This document shows, piece after piece, positions 44,473 through 54,317 of a DNA stretch of 64,000 nucleotides (positions are counted from its first letter, which is position 1; the number at the start of each line of letters is the position of its first letter). The notes under the pieces are model-generated. The model did no database searches and was not told the origin of the DNA. It was given only the letters and a program-made list of their open reading frames with translations. The stretch is from Christensenella sp. UBA4675 (lineage in GTDB: Bacteria; Bacillota; Clostridia; Christensenellales; Borkfalkiaceae). The position numbers and the translations under genes are program-made. The DNA lies in contig DHLF01000005.1 of assembly GCA_002405165.1 (NCBI GenBank), positions 56,797 to 120,796 on the forward strand, in the 5' to 3' direction.

Positions 44473-45519
44473 TTATAACAGTCCTACTTCCTTTAACTGT
44501 TCTTGAACGTACTGTAACGTTAAAAGTTTTTCTTTAACTTGCTCTTTTGTCATTTGAGTTGTATTGTTAGAGTTAAATTCGGAAAGTTTTGCTCTTTTTA
44601 CGTTGCCTTCCGTAAAATATTTATCGTAGTTAAGCGTTCTTTTATCGCAGGGAACTCTATAAAAATTGCCCATATCTTCCGCCTTTGAACACTCTTCGTT
44701 AGTTAAAAGCGTTTCGTACATTTTTTCACCGTGTCTTATTCCAATTACTTTTATAGGATTATCCGCGTGGAACAATTCTTTAACCGCTTGCGCCAAATCT
44801 CCTATCGTACAAGCGGGGGCTTTTTGAACGAGTATATCGCCAGAATCCGCATGTTCGAACGCAAACAAAACTAAATCTACCGCTTCTTCCAAACTCATAA
44901 TAAATCTCGTCATTTCGGGAGCGGTTACCGTAAGCGGTAAACCTTGTTTAATTTGGTCGATAAATAGCGGAATAACGCTTCCCCTAGAACAACAAACGTT
45001 GCCGTATCTGGTTCCGCAAATTAAAGTTTTATCGGGAGAAACGGTACGAGATTTAGCTACGAACACCTTTTCCATCATAGCTTTACTTATCCCCATCGCA
45101 TTTATCGGGTATGCGGCTTTATCCGTCGATAAACATACTACTTTTTTTACTCCGCACTCTATACAAGCGGTCAACGTGTTATCCGTACCTAAAACGTTGG
45201 TTCTTACGGCTTCTATCGGGAAAAATTCGCAAGACGGAACTTGTTTTAACGCAGCCGCGTTAAAAACGTAATCTACCCCGTACAACGCTTCTTTTATAGA
45301 TTGTAAATTTCTTACGTCGCCTATAAAAAATTTAAGTTTATTGCAAGAATCGGGAAAAGTCGCTTGATATAAGTGACGCATATCGTCTTGCTTTTTTTCA
45401 TCACGAGAAAATACTCTTATTTCCTTTATATCTGTTTGCAAAAATCTTTTTAAAACCGCATTCCCGAAAGAACCCGTTCCGCCCGTTATAAGCAAAGTTT
45501 TATCTTTAAAAATACTCAT
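44473..45519 (-). CDS. UDP-GlcNAc 4,6-dehydratase/5-epimerase, CapE/FlaA1-like
   Basis: A 348-residue short-chain dehydrogenase/reductase. The NAD(P) motif GGTGSFGNAVLKRF is at the start. STDKAAYPINAMGISKAMMEK near residue 135 has the Met-Lys active site typical of CapE/FlaA1-type inverting dehydratases instead of the usual Tyr-Lys. It makes a 4-keto-6-deoxy UDP-sugar for capsule or surface glycans. The next enzyme of the CapE-CapF-CapG route (the CapF reductase) is not in the window. Confidence 0.87.
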   Translation of the reverse strand: MSIFKDKTLLITGGTGSFGNAVLKRFLQTDIKEIRVFSRDEKKQDDMRHLYQATFPDSCNKLKFFIGDVRNLQSIKEALYGVDYVFNAAALKQVPSCEFFPIEAVRTNVLGTDNTLTACIECGVKKVVCLSTDKAAYPINAMGISKAMMEKVFVAKSRTVSPDKTLICGTRYGNVCCSRGSVIPLFIDQIKQGLPLTVTAPEMTRFIMSLEEAVDLVLFAFEHADSGDILVQKAPACTIGDLAQAVKELFHADNPIKVIGIRHGEKMYETLLTNEECSKAEDMGNFYRVPCDKRTLNYDKYFTEGNVKRAKLSEFNSNNTTQMTKEQVKEKLLTLQYVQEQLKEVGLL

Positions 45520-45614
45520 ATATTCTCCTTTTCGTAAGCAAAAAATACTTATATATTTTTTTAAAAACGCCGTAAGTTATTACGAGTTTATTTATTTTAA
45601 AAAACGAAATTTTT

Positions 45615-47450
45615 TTATTTTTCGTATACGTCGTAAGTCGTTACGATTTTTGCAATTTCGTGTTTTATATCTCCGTCTTCTTGATAAGCTTCTTTAATTA
45701 AAACGTCTAAATTTTTCATAAACTCTTCTTCGTCGAAAACTAAGGGCTTGCCTATGCTTATAAGTTCGTTTTCGGTTTTTTGTAAACCTTCTTCGTCCAT
45801 TAGTCTTTCTTCGTAAAGTTTTTCTCCGGGGCGCAATCCGCAAATTTTAATAGCAATATCTTTGTTTGGCTCAAAACCGCTTAATCTTATAAGTTTTTCA
45901 GCCATATCGTAAATTTTTACGGGTTCCCCCATATCCAAAACGAAAATTTCTCCCCCCCGGGCGTAACCGCCCGCTTGCAACACAAGACTTACCGCTTCCG
46001 GTATTGTCATAAAAAATCTGGTTATTTCTCTACTCGTAACCGTAACGGGACCGCCCTGCGCTATTTGTTTTTTAAACAGCGGAATTACCGAACCGCTAGA
46101 ACCTAAAACGTTTCCGAATCTTACCGCAACGAATTCCGTTTTAGATTTTTTTGCAAAAGTTTGTATTATCATTTCGCAAATTCTTTTGGTTGCGCCCATT
46201 ACGTTAGTCGGATTTACGGCTTTATCGGTAGATATTAGCAAAAATCTTTCTACGCCGAACTCGTCCGATACGCTTGCCACGTTATACGTCCCCAAAACGT
46301 TGTTTTTAACGGCTTCGTTAGGGGAATCTTCCATAAGCGGAACGTGTTTGTGCGCCGCCGCGTGAAATACTATTTGCGGTTTATATTTTTTAAATACATC
46401 TTTTAATCTTCCTTTATCTCTTACGCTACCTATTAGCACAACTATATCTAAGTCGGGGAATTTTTTTCTTAATTCTTGCTGTAAAACGTAAACTCCGTTT
46501 TCGTTTACATCAAAAATAATAAGCTTTTTAGGGTTGACAACCGCTAGTTGCCTACATAATTCCGAGCCGATAGAACCGCCTCCCCCGGTAACCAAAATAA
46601 CCTTATTTTCAACATATAGGGCAACTTTTTCTACGTCGCAAACGATTTGTTCTCTGCCTAGTAAATCCCTTAAATCTACTTCTTGAATATCCGTAAGAGT
46701 TGCTTTCCCGCTTAAAAATTGATATAGCCCCGGAACTTGTTTTACAGGAATTTTAGTCGCCACGCATTTTTCGTAAATGCCTGCAAGTTGTTTTTTTGAC
46801 AAGGACGGTATTGCAATTAAAATCATTTGGACGGAATATTTGTCTACTATTTTTTTAAGCACGTCCGTATTGCCTACTACCTTTACCCCTTCTATTCTCA
46901 TTCCCTTTTTCTTCGGGTCGTCGTCTACGATACAAACGGGATTTATGCTGATTTTATCGGTAGAAAAAATTTCTTGTAGTAAAATATTGCAAGCCCCACC
47001 CGCTCCGACTATTAAAGTACGGGTTGCGGTATGCTTATCTTTTAAGAAAAGAAAATGCCCTATAATTCTTTTAAAATAAAACCCCAGTAAAAATAAAACC
47101 GAATAAGAAACGTAAACGAAAAAACACCAAGTGTATTTAACGCCCTTTAAAAAAAGAAGTTTATAGAATAAACAAAATGCGAAAAGGGTTAAAATTATTA
47201 TTATGAACTTAAATAATTCGTTTATTCCCACGCGCCTTAAATCGTAAGACATAACGTCGAAAATAAAAAGTAAAGCAAATAAAAGAACAATGCTTATTAT
47301 AGTTAACCGACCTACATTTCTATAAAAACCGAAAAACGAATATATCCCCGACACCGCATAAAAAGCAAAGTACGAGCATAACACCAAAGTTATACTCGTA
47401 TATAGCAATATACTTATTGATTTTAAAGCTTTGTTAGAATACCATTTCAT
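45615..47450 (-). CDS. membrane-bound nucleoside-diphosphate-sugar 4,6-dehydratase, CapD/PglF/WbpM type
   Basis: A 611-residue protein. The ATG at 47450 is chosen because a perfect promoter lies inside the longer frame that begins at 47531. Four membrane segments (residues about 10-140) are followed by a CoA-binding-like Rossmann domain (TLIVGAGGACNILLQEI) and the catalytic dehydratase (TGGGGSIGSELCRQL, then STDKAVNPTNVMGATKR near residue 410). Such enzymes make UDP-4-keto-6-deoxy-GlcNAc for glycan synthesis. It heads the surface-sugar run. Confidence 0.93.
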   Translation of the reverse strand: MKWYSNKALKSISILLYTSITLVLCSYFAFYAVSGIYSFFGFYRNVGRLTIISIVLLFALLFIFDVMSYDLRRVGINELFKFIIIILTLFAFCLFYKLLFLKGVKYTWCFFVYVSYSVLFLLGFYFKRIIGHFLFLKDKHTATRTLIVGAGGACNILLQEIFSTDKISINPVCIVDDDPKKKGMRIEGVKVVGNTDVLKKIVDKYSVQMILIAIPSLSKKQLAGIYEKCVATKIPVKQVPGLYQFLSGKATLTDIQEVDLRDLLGREQIVCDVEKVALYVENKVILVTGGGGSIGSELCRQLAVVNPKKLIIFDVNENGVYVLQQELRKKFPDLDIVVLIGSVRDKGRLKDVFKKYKPQIVFHAAAHKHVPLMEDSPNEAVKNNVLGTYNVASVSDEFGVERFLLISTDKAVNPTNVMGATKRICEMIIQTFAKKSKTEFVAVRFGNVLGSSGSVIPLFKKQIAQGGPVTVTSREITRFFMTIPEAVSLVLQAGGYARGGEIFVLDMGEPVKIYDMAEKLIRLSGFEPNKDIAIKICGLRPGEKLYEERLMDEEGLQKTENELISIGKPLVFDEEEFMKNLDVLIKEAYQEDGDIKHEIAKIVTTYDVYEK

Positions 47451-47469
47451 TTTCGCCACCACTCGTTCA

Positions 47470-47498
47470 ATTATAAGCTTTTTATCGTTTTTTGTCAA
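47470..47498 (-). promoter_or_regulatory. consensus promoter of the surface-sugar genes
   Basis: TTGACA (47493-47498), 17-base spacer, TATAAT (47470-47475): a perfect match. The start of transcription near 47463 lies inside the longer possible ORF, which fixes the translation start at 47450. Confidence 0.85.
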
Positions 47499-47618
47499 TG
47501 AGTTACCGAAAAATTTGGCGAATACTCTCATATTTTGCTACTTTTTAAACGTTTAAAAGCAAACTCGTTTAACAAAATTTCTTTTTCTTTATATATAAAG
47601 GGATTTTTAACGCAAACG

Positions 47619-47647
47619 TTGATTTTTAAAAAGCAATGTGTTAAAAT
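47619..47647 (+). promoter_or_regulatory. promoter of the yfhO-like gene
   Basis: TTGATT (47619-47624), 17-base spacer, TAAAAT (47642-47647). Leader of about 65 bases. Confidence 0.6.
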
Positions 47648-47720
47648 AAAAGGGAATTTTGCTTATATATTAAGGAAAAAGATAAACAAAATTTAATAAA
47701 TATCAAAAACGGAAAAAACG

Positions 47721-50654
47721 ATGAAAAACGAAACAACCGCAAAAAAGAAAAATTATTTTGACGAATTTTTAGATAAATACGGTCTTTACCTATTATTTAT
47801 CGCAGTAATATTCGCATTGTTCTTTTACTTATTAAAGCAATTTGAAATATACCCGTTTGGCGAAAAAACAATTGCAAATTACGATTATTTAGCGCAAATC
47901 GCACCTAGTTTTGAAAACTTTTATTATTTTTTAGAAGGTAAAACTTCGCTATTCTACGTAAAAGACTCGCTAGGGGGCGTAGATATGTTCCAGTCCCTTT
48001 GTTTTATGGCGTTATCCCCGTTTACGATAGTAATTTTATTGTTCGGAAAAGGCAATACCTACAACGCGATGAGTTTTGTACTTCCGCTAAAAATAGCGTG
48101 TATAGGTTGCTCGGCATTATTTTATATTAAAAAAAGATTTCCTAATATAAATTCTTTAGTTGCTTTTTCAATTGCGCTATTGTACAGCGTGTGCGGATAC
48201 GTAGGAACGGCTAACACTTACATCAACTGGATGGACTTTTTAATTTACATGCCGTTAGTGGCGTGGGGATTTAAAAGACTAATTGATACGGGAAGCGTAA
48301 AACTTCACGCAATATTCACAGCGTGTATGATTTACACCTGCTTTTCAATAAGCAGTTTTTCACTGTTTTTAATTTTCCCGATTTATATACTCTATATTTT
48401 AATCGTTTGCGAAAAAACGGATAGAAAAAAACACGTTACTAATACGATAGTAAGTTTATTGTACGCAATAATTTTAGCTTTACCCGTTTTAGTACCCGTG
48501 CTTATTTCTTCTTCTCAGTCGTCGAGAAACGTAAGTTTATTCGGGCAGTTGGACGACAGTTTATCAAACGACTTAGACCATACTTTCGTAAAACTAACCT
48601 ATATTTTAGCCGACACTTTTTTACTTATCTTCGGCGTGCTTGCAATAATTAAATCCAGACACACAAAACTGGGGAAATTTTTAATAGTCGGCGAACTTAT
48701 AATTTTAGCTCCTATTTTAATTGACGGTAGCTGTTACCTACTAAACGCAGGTTCTTACAACCACTATGCAATGAGATTCGGATTTTTAAACGGATTTGCT
48801 TCCCTTTACACTTGCTGTTTATTTTTCGAAAATAAAGATTATTCTAAATTTATAAATTGCATAGAACCCGAAGAACCCGTAAAAGAAACGACCGATACCG
48901 AAACGGGAGAAGAAAAAAGCTTAACCGTTTCGCAAACGCTGTCTTCATTTAAAATAGTGAGGACGTTAAAGGCAAATAAGAAAAACAAAAACTTTTATAT
49001 TTCTATCGTTGCGATATGTTTGTTTACTTTTATCACGATATATTTCACCACGCTTTTAAAAACTATTTTCGATAAAGCGGACGAGCTATACACCATAGTA
49101 GACACCGATAGAAGCGACAATAACTTCTCTTCGCACTACGCTCACTCGGAAGGCGGTTTTAACGTAATTGCTTGGGTATTTTTACTCGCGCTAATTCTAG
49201 CGGTTTTATCATATATTTTAGTCAAAAGAAAAGCCATTTACGTTAAAGCTTGCGCGATAATTCTTACGATATTTGCGTTAGGTCAAACGGGATTTATATA
49301 TTCCACTTTAATAGAAGGCAATCAAGCGGGACTGGGGAATTATACCAGTTTTACCGAATTTACAGATTACTTAGAAGACAACGAAGAAGATTATAAATAT
49401 TACAGAGTTGCAGACTACAAAGGATACGTCAGCTCGAACGTCGGGTTTGCCAAGAACGTTAAAATATTTTCTGCGTTTTCTTCTAACATAGATAAACGAA
49501 ATTTTCAAACCGCATACAATTTAAACTACATTTCGCAAGTTACAGGTTGCGTAGGAGTTGACAGCGGTGGAAAATCGTTTTTAGGGGATTGCTTATTAGG
49601 GGCAAGATACGTTTTGGTTCACGACAACAACAACGGCGACGCCGACAAGGACGAAAAGAAAAACGTACCTAAAAATAGAGCGTATTTTAACAATATTAAA
49701 CATTTCGAAAACGGATTTAACGTTTACGAAAACAAATACGCTTTACCCACTTGTTTTACTTTTAATTCCGATACTCTACCCGATTTAAACACCGACGACT
49801 ACTTTGAAAGTATGCAAAACTTATATACTTTTTTAGGCGGAGAAGGCGATTTGTTTACGGAAGTCGAAATTGACGACTACGTTTCTAAGGGCGATAGCGG
49901 ATATACCGTAAAACACATAATAGACTTAGAAGGCGAATGGTTTTTAAAATTATCGTTCCCGTCAGACTACGTTATAACTAAAAACGGAGAAGAACTAGAA
50001 AGCAATAAAATTTCTTTCGGATATACGGTTATTCAAGACGGCGGTTTTTATTGGACAAGTACGATTGATTGTTCTAACAAAGAATTATCGGAAGATTTAG
50101 TAAAAAAACACGTTTCGTTTATGGTAATAGAACCCATAAAAATGCAAACGCTTTATAATAATTTATTCTATAAAGACGATAGCTTAAACCTTTACGACCA
50201 ACATATTATAAGATATAACGAAACGAAAACGGGCGTAAACTTTACCGTAAAAGACGCCAGCGAAAATCAGTACGTTTATTTATCTAACGTAGTTTTAAAA
50301 AACAGTAAACTTAAAATAAACGGCAAAAACGCAACGTTTATTGAAAATAAAGCAGGACTTATGATTTTTAAACTCGAAAAAGGCGATAACACGGTTAAAA
50401 CTTCTTACACGTCGCCCTATCCGTTTATATCGCTTGCTTGTATGGTCGTTTCGGTATTGCTCGTTTTAGGTTTAACGATGCTCAGAAGAAAAACAAAGTT
50501 CTTAACTTACGACGCAACGCAAAGCGTTTTATACTACGCTTCCGCAGTACTTACTACGGTGTTAATAGTATTCTTTATCGTTTATCCGTTAATTCTTTTT
50601 ATAGACAAGGCGTTTTTAAACGTAAACTTAGGAAGAATTATATCTAAACTTTAA
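47721..50654 (+). CDS. YfhO-family multi-pass membrane protein
   Basis: A 977-residue protein with about ten N-terminal membrane segments, a large extracellular domain (residues about 560-880) and two or three C-terminal segments. The early luminal segment around FYFLEGKTSLFYVKDSLGGVDMFQSL, the segment YSVCGYVGTANTYINWMDF and the C-terminal layout fit the YfhO family. These are GT-C-like proteins linked to lipoteichoic-acid or other surface glycosylation in Firmicutes. Donor and acceptor are unknown. It diverges from the surface-sugar genes, has its own promoter, and ends at a strong terminator. Confidence 0.85.
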   Translation: MKNETTAKKKNYFDEFLDKYGLYLLFIAVIFALFFYLLKQFEIYPFGEKTIANYDYLAQIAPSFENFYYFLEGKTSLFYVKDSLGGVDMFQSLCFMALSPFTIVILLFGKGNTYNAMSFVLPLKIACIGCSALFYIKKRFPNINSLVAFSIALLYSVCGYVGTANTYINWMDFLIYMPLVAWGFKRLIDTGSVKLHAIFTACMIYTCFSISSFSLFLIFPIYILYILIVCEKTDRKKHVTNTIVSLLYAIILALPVLVPVLISSSQSSRNVSLFGQLDDSLSNDLDHTFVKLTYILADTFLLIFGVLAIIKSRHTKLGKFLIVGELIILAPILIDGSCYLLNAGSYNHYAMRFGFLNGFASLYTCCLFFENKDYSKFINCIEPEEPVKETTDTETGEEKSLTVSQTLSSFKIVRTLKANKKNKNFYISIVAICLFTFITIYFTTLLKTIFDKADELYTIVDTDRSDNNFSSHYAHSEGGFNVIAWVFLLALILAVLSYILVKRKAIYVKACAIILTIFALGQTGFIYSTLIEGNQAGLGNYTSFTEFTDYLEDNEEDYKYYRVADYKGYVSSNVGFAKNVKIFSAFSSNIDKRNFQTAYNLNYISQVTGCVGVDSGGKSFLGDCLLGARYVLVHDNNNGDADKDEKKNVPKNRAYFNNIKHFENGFNVYENKYALPTCFTFNSDTLPDLNTDDYFESMQNLYTFLGGEGDLFTEVEIDDYVSKGDSGYTVKHIIDLEGEWFLKLSFPSDYVITKNGEELESNKISFGYTVIQDGGFYWTSTIDCSNKELSEDLVKKHVSFMVIEPIKMQTLYNNLFYKDDSLNLYDQHIIRYNETKTGVNFTVKDASENQYVYLSNVVLKNSKLKINGKNATFIENKAGLMIFKLEKGDNTVKTSYTSPYPFISLACMVVSVLLVLGLTMLRRKTKFLTYDATQSVLYYASAVLTTVLIVFFIVYPLILFIDKAFLNVNLGRIISKL

Positions 50655-50781
50655 CGCAAAAACTTACTTGCAACGATTTTACTATTTCTGCAATTAAAAA
50701 CTTTAATGTTTAGCGAAAAAACGACAAGAATAAAACTTACTAAAAAATAACGTTTTGTTATTTTAATTTAAGACAAAATTT

Positions 50782-50819
50782 AAACCCGAAAGAAAACTCT
50801 TTCGGGTTTAGTTTTTTTT
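50782..50819 (+). terminator. intrinsic terminator of the yfhO-like gene
   Basis: Stem AAACCCGAAAG / CTTTCGGGTTT, 6-base loop, followed by AGTTTTTTTT. Confidence 0.9.
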
Positions 50820-50825
50820 AAATTG

Positions 50826-51788
50826 TTAGTCGTCCCGTATTATTCTGTCGTCGCGTTGAAATTTAAAAGAACATTTAATACCTTTACCTAGAGAAACGAA
50901 TTTAACCGTTATAGAAGTAACGTATTGGTTTTCGTCGATTTGGCGTAAAACTTCTCCGTTAATCGACACTACGGAAATATAAAATCTTTCTAATCTGAAA
51001 GGCGTAGAACTCCTTTTTATGGTAATATTTATTTCTTCCCCTTCCGGAGCATAGCCGATTTCGTTTCCGTTTTTATCCGTTATAATTACTTTATAAAACT
51101 CTTTTGCTCTAATCGGGTCGTAATCGTATGAATTAACAAAAGTAGTTACGTTAATTTCGTTTCTGTTTTTAGTAAATGTTATTTGTTTTTTAAATATAAT
51201 TTTATTAGGTTTATCAGAATAATATTTTTCGTTGTTAAACTTTATAAAACCTACAACGCACTCGTTTTCGTTTTCAAGCGTGTTTGCGTTTTTTTCTATA
51301 GTTAAATAAGCCGTTTGCCCTAACGATATTACATTTAGTTTATTTCCGTTTTCGTCTTGATAATATACGTCGAATAAAGAAGAGTGTTCCTTAGTTGAAA
51401 ACTTTACCTGATTATATAACAATTTAATAAAAATGTCAGTACTTTTAGTTGCTACACTTATATTAACTATATATTTACCGTTTTCGTAAGTAAAAAAATA
51501 CTCCTTTCCGTCAACCGTCAATAAATAAGGTATAAAATTTTTTTTGTCGTTTTGATTAACCGGCGATAATGATATAATCATATTTTCTCTGTATATGATA
51601 TTTTCTTCTTTTCCGCCTTTTTCATTAAAAAATTCGCATTTGAAATATTTTTCGGCATCCGTTAAATCATAAGAAATAACTGAGTTTACATAAATTTTTT
51701 TAGTTGCAGAAGGTTTTTTGCAACCCAAAAAAGTAGTAATTATTAAAAATAATGCCAATATTAAAATTAACTTATTTTCTCTTTTCAT
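50826..51788 (-). CDS. lipoprotein of unknown function
   Basis: A 320-residue protein with a type II signal peptide: MKRENK, a hydrophobic stretch, and the lipobox TFLGC near residue 22, so it should be anchored to the outer face of the membrane. The mature part is rich in beta-type segments and contains repeated blocks of the form YYQDENGNKLN / VIITDKNGNEIGY, suggesting two or three similar beta-sandwich domains. No enzyme motif is seen. It begins 1 base after the queH stop. Confidence 0.8.
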   Translation of the reverse strand: MKRENKLILILALFLIITTFLGCKKPSATKKIYVNSVISYDLTDAEKYFKCEFFNEKGGKEENIIYRENMIISLSPVNQNDKKNFIPYLLTVDGKEYFFTYENGKYIVNISVATKSTDIFIKLLYNQVKFSTKEHSSLFDVYYQDENGNKLNVISLGQTAYLTIEKNANTLENENECVVGFIKFNNEKYYSDKPNKIIFKKQITFTKNRNEINVTTFVNSYDYDPIRAKEFYKVIITDKNGNEIGYAPEGEEINITIKRSSTPFRLERFYISVVSINGEVLRQIDENQYVTSITVKFVSLGKGIKCSFKFQRDDRIIRDD

Positions 51789-51789
51789 C

Positions 51790-52377
51790 TTATTCCTTTA
51801 AATTTTCCGTTAATTCGGAATATATACACCCGCAAAAATTTTGCCTATACAAACCGTAGATTTTAGAAAGTTCTACCGAACGTAAAAATCCGCCGTTCTT
51901 TTTAAAATCCGTTTCCAAATATTTAACTTTGGAATTTCCCGTTAGCGTTTTGCCCGTTTCATTTATAAATTTTGCGTTTTTGTGCGGACTTACAGATAGC
52001 GTAGAACAAAAAACGTCAAACCCCGACTCTTGGGCTGTTTCAAGAGTTTTTTTAAGTCTTAACTCTATACACTTTTCACACCTTTTACCGCCTTCTTTTT
52101 CTTTTTCCAGTCCTTTTGCGACCGAAAAAAATTCTTGCGGATTGTATTTCCCTTCTATAAATTGAACGGTGGGAAAATGCTCTTTTATTAACCTTATTTG
52201 TTCGTTTTTACGTTTTTCGTATTCTTTAAGCTCCGTTATGTTAGGATTATAATAAAATACCGTTACCGAAAAATAATTTATTAAAGCTTCTATGCAAGCG
52301 GTAGAACAAGGCGCACAACAAGAATGTAAAAGCAACTTTTTTTTATCGCCCGTAGGCTTTATAAATTGTTCCGCCAT
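51790..52377 (-). CDS. queH: epoxyqueuosine reductase QueH
   Basis: A 195-residue DUF208 protein that reduces epoxyqueuosine to queuosine in tRNA, replacing QueG. The diagnostic adjacent cysteines are in LLHSCCAPCSTACIEAL near residue 18, and further metal ligands in GGKRCEKCIELRL near 95. CSTLSVSPHKN is conserved. AAAGGACGAG stands before the ATG. Other queuosine genes are not in the window. Confidence 0.94.
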   Translation of the reverse strand: MAEQFIKPTGDKKKLLLHSCCAPCSTACIEALINYFSVTVFYYNPNITELKEYEKRKNEQIRLIKEHFPTVQFIEGKYNPQEFFSVAKGLEKEKEGGKRCEKCIELRLKKTLETAQESGFDVFCSTLSVSPHKNAKFINETGKTLTGNSKVKYLETDFKKNGGFLRSVELSKIYGLYRQNFCGCIYSELTENLKE

Positions 52378-52507
52378 AGCTCGTCCTTTTAAAATTCCAT
52401 TTGTAAAAAATAAGAATTTTTTAACTTTACTTAAAATTTTAACCGAATTTATATTTTAACGCTTTCGATTAAAAAATATTAAAATTGCAATCATAAAAAA
52501 TAATCGG

Positions 52508-52528
52508 AAAAAGGGGAAAACCCCTTTT
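52508..52528 (-). terminator. terminator of rnpB
   Basis: Hairpin AAAAGGGG-TTTT-CCCCTTTTT on the minus strand, immediately after the 3' end of the RNase P RNA. Confidence 0.88.
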
Positions 52529-52531
52529 ACC

Positions 52532-52877
52532 GAGAGATAGCCTATAAGCCGAGTTCTGTCATTTAATACGGTTATCTATCTAGCTTCGCCGTTACCGACG
52601 AATTCAAGCGACGTTTTGCGAACAAGTCGGGGCAAGCGACCCCCGTATCGACCGTTCCTATCTTGCTTCGGGTGGGGTTTACACTGACGCATATACGTTA
52701 CCGCAATGCCGGTGAGCTTTTACCTCGCCTTTTCACCCTTACTCTTTCGAGCGGTTATTTTCTGTTGCACTTTCCTGAACGTTACCGCTACCGGACGTTA
52801 TCCGGCACCCTGCTTTATGAAGCTCGGACTTTCCTCACGGAAACTTAAAAGTTTCCCCGCAACCGTACAGCTAACTC
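52532..52877 (-). ncRNA. rnpB: RNase P RNA, catalytic subunit
   Basis: About 346 nt. The minus strand carries the universal core: GAGGAAAGTCCGAGCTTC near the 5' end, GGGTGAAAAGGCGAGGTAAAA-type segment in the middle, GATAGGAAC and the 3' element ACAGAACTCGGCTTAT. The ends GAGTTAGC and GGCTATCTC pair to form helix P1 with one mismatch. The ends given are estimates from P1 and the promoter. RNase P removes 5' leaders from pre-tRNAs. The protein subunit gene rnpA is not in the window. Confidence 0.96.
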
Positions 52878-52884
52878 AAATACT

Positions 52885-52912
52885 ATTATATCATTTAATA
52901 TATAAAAGTCAA
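52885..52912 (-). promoter_or_regulatory. promoter of rnpB
   Basis: TTGACT (52907-52912), 16-base spacer, TATAAT (52885-52890), 7-8 bases ahead of the inferred 5' end. Confidence 0.85.
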
Positions 52913-53022
52913 GTTTTATTCAAAACCATTTTTCGAATAAAACTTGCTTATAATCTTTATACTTTCGTTAAAGTTTTATTTTCCGTTTAACGAACGGCTT
53001 TTTATTTAATAACACGAAAATT

Positions 53023-54120
53023 TTATTTTTTATTGTTAAAACTACCGTTAAGCACGTTTGATATGTACGTATAATCCCTTAAATTTTCCTTTTGCTCGTT
53101 TATCGCGTTGCGACACGTCTTTTCAAGCAAGAACGCAAAATCCGAAAACGTATCGCAAAACAAATAGTATGCAAGCGACCCCGGAACGGTATTTATTTCG
53201 TTTACGTAGACTTGTTCTTTATCTATTAAATAATCTATCCTGATTATTCCCCTAAACCGACAAGCTTCGTATATTTTTTGGGAAATCTTTTTAATTTTAT
53301 CCGATAAAATTTTATCTATTTTAGCAGGGAACTCCCTAGGAATACTACTTTCGTATTTATCCGAAAAAGATAGAATTCTACTGTTATTTTCGCATTTTTC
53401 ACATTCGGAGACAATAGTCTTTTGCCCGTCGAAATAGCAGGCGCAGTTTATTTCCGTAAAAAAAGATAAAGCTTTTTCTATAATTACCTTATCGTCGTAC
53501 TTAAACGCTTTTTTTAAAGCTTCTGATAATTCTTCCGCCGTTTTAGCTAGTGTTATACCTATGCTAGACCCCAAAGACGCAGGTTTAACTATTATGGGAA
53601 AATTTAACGGCTTTATTTTTTGATTTAAATCTACTTTATCCAAAAACTCTTTTTTAGTTAAAGAAACGTAAGGTAAAGATTTTATTCCGAGTCCTTTTAA
53701 CACTATTTTCGTTCTTTCTTTATCCATTGCAAAAGAAGAACAAAACGCGTCGGGTGAAGCGAGCGGAACGTTATAACTTTGGCATAAAGAAGAAATCATA
53801 CCGTCTTCTCCGTTTACTCCGTGCGTACAATTTAGGGCGCAATCTATTTTTACGGGATTTTTTAGCTTTCCCCTTTTTACTTCGTACATTATATTACTTC
53901 CGCATAAAAAGGTTATTTTTTTACATTTAGAAAAATTTCCCTTTTTAAAAAAATATAAACTTTTAAACCTTTTATCTGTAAGCCATTCGCCGTTTTTGGA
54001 TATATAGACGGGGATTATGTTAAAAATTCCGTCCAAAGTATTTACGGAAAGAACTCCCGTAATTATTGAAATATCGTGTTCCACGCTTTTAGAGCCAAAC
54101 AAAACCATTACGTTTAACAT
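53023..54120 (-). CDS. ddl: D-alanine--D-alanine ligase
   Basis: A 365-residue ATP-grasp enzyme making D-Ala-D-Ala for peptidoglycan. The ATG at 54120 has AAGGAG 8 bases ahead; an upstream start at 54180 would sit beyond a terminator hairpin. VLFGSKSVEHDISIITG is the N-terminal signature, with HGVNGEDGMISSL, IVKPASLGSSIGI and the C-terminal metal site YVNEINTVPGS. Follows murF, whose product uses the dipeptide. Confidence 0.95.
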   Translation of the reverse strand: MLNVMVLFGSKSVEHDISIITGVLSVNTLDGIFNIIPVYISKNGEWLTDKRFKSLYFFKKGNFSKCKKITFLCGSNIMYEVKRGKLKNPVKIDCALNCTHGVNGEDGMISSLCQSYNVPLASPDAFCSSFAMDKERTKIVLKGLGIKSLPYVSLTKKEFLDKVDLNQKIKPLNFPIIVKPASLGSSIGITLAKTAEELSEALKKAFKYDDKVIIEKALSFFTEINCACYFDGQKTIVSECEKCENNSRILSFSDKYESSIPREFPAKIDKILSDKIKKISQKIYEACRFRGIIRIDYLIDKEQVYVNEINTVPGSLAYYLFCDTFSDFAFLLEKTCRNAINEQKENLRDYTYISNVLNGSFNNKK

Positions 54121-54134
54121 ATTTATTCTCCTTA

Positions 54135-54164
54135 TAAAAAAACCGAAGACTTTTCGTCTTCGGT
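54135..54164 (-). terminator. terminator or attenuator between murF and ddl
   Basis: Stem ACCGAAGAC / GTCTTCGGT (9 pairs) with a 5-base loop, followed by TTTTTTT on the minus strand, ending only a few bases before the ddl ribosome site. Expression of ddl must come from read-through or a promoter in the AT-rich 150 bases upstream. Confidence 0.82.
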
Positions 54165-54317
54165 ATAAATCGGTATTCAATTTATTAAAATTCGTAAAAT
54201 ATCGACGTTAAAATTATTAAAGTCGTTTATTTGAAAATTTAAGTTTTATCGTTAAAATCGTTTATTAAAAATTAGGTTTAATAATAAAAATCAACTACTC
54301 AAATTTAGGTTCGATTA

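Noticed and set aside
47451..47531. N-terminal extension of the CapD/PglF-type protein
   Set aside because: A perfect promoter (TTGACA-17-TATAAT) lies inside it and there is no ribosome site at 47531.
52663..52990. Two overlapping plus-strand ORFs of 61 and 94 codons
   Set aside because: They lie antisense to the conserved core of rnpB and have no ribosome site; the RNA gene explains the open frames.
54166..54310. Short repeated TTATTAAAATT-like words between murF and the terminator
   Set aside because: Irregular and fully explained by AT-rich composition; no fixed unit or spacing, so neither CRISPR nor a tandem repeat.
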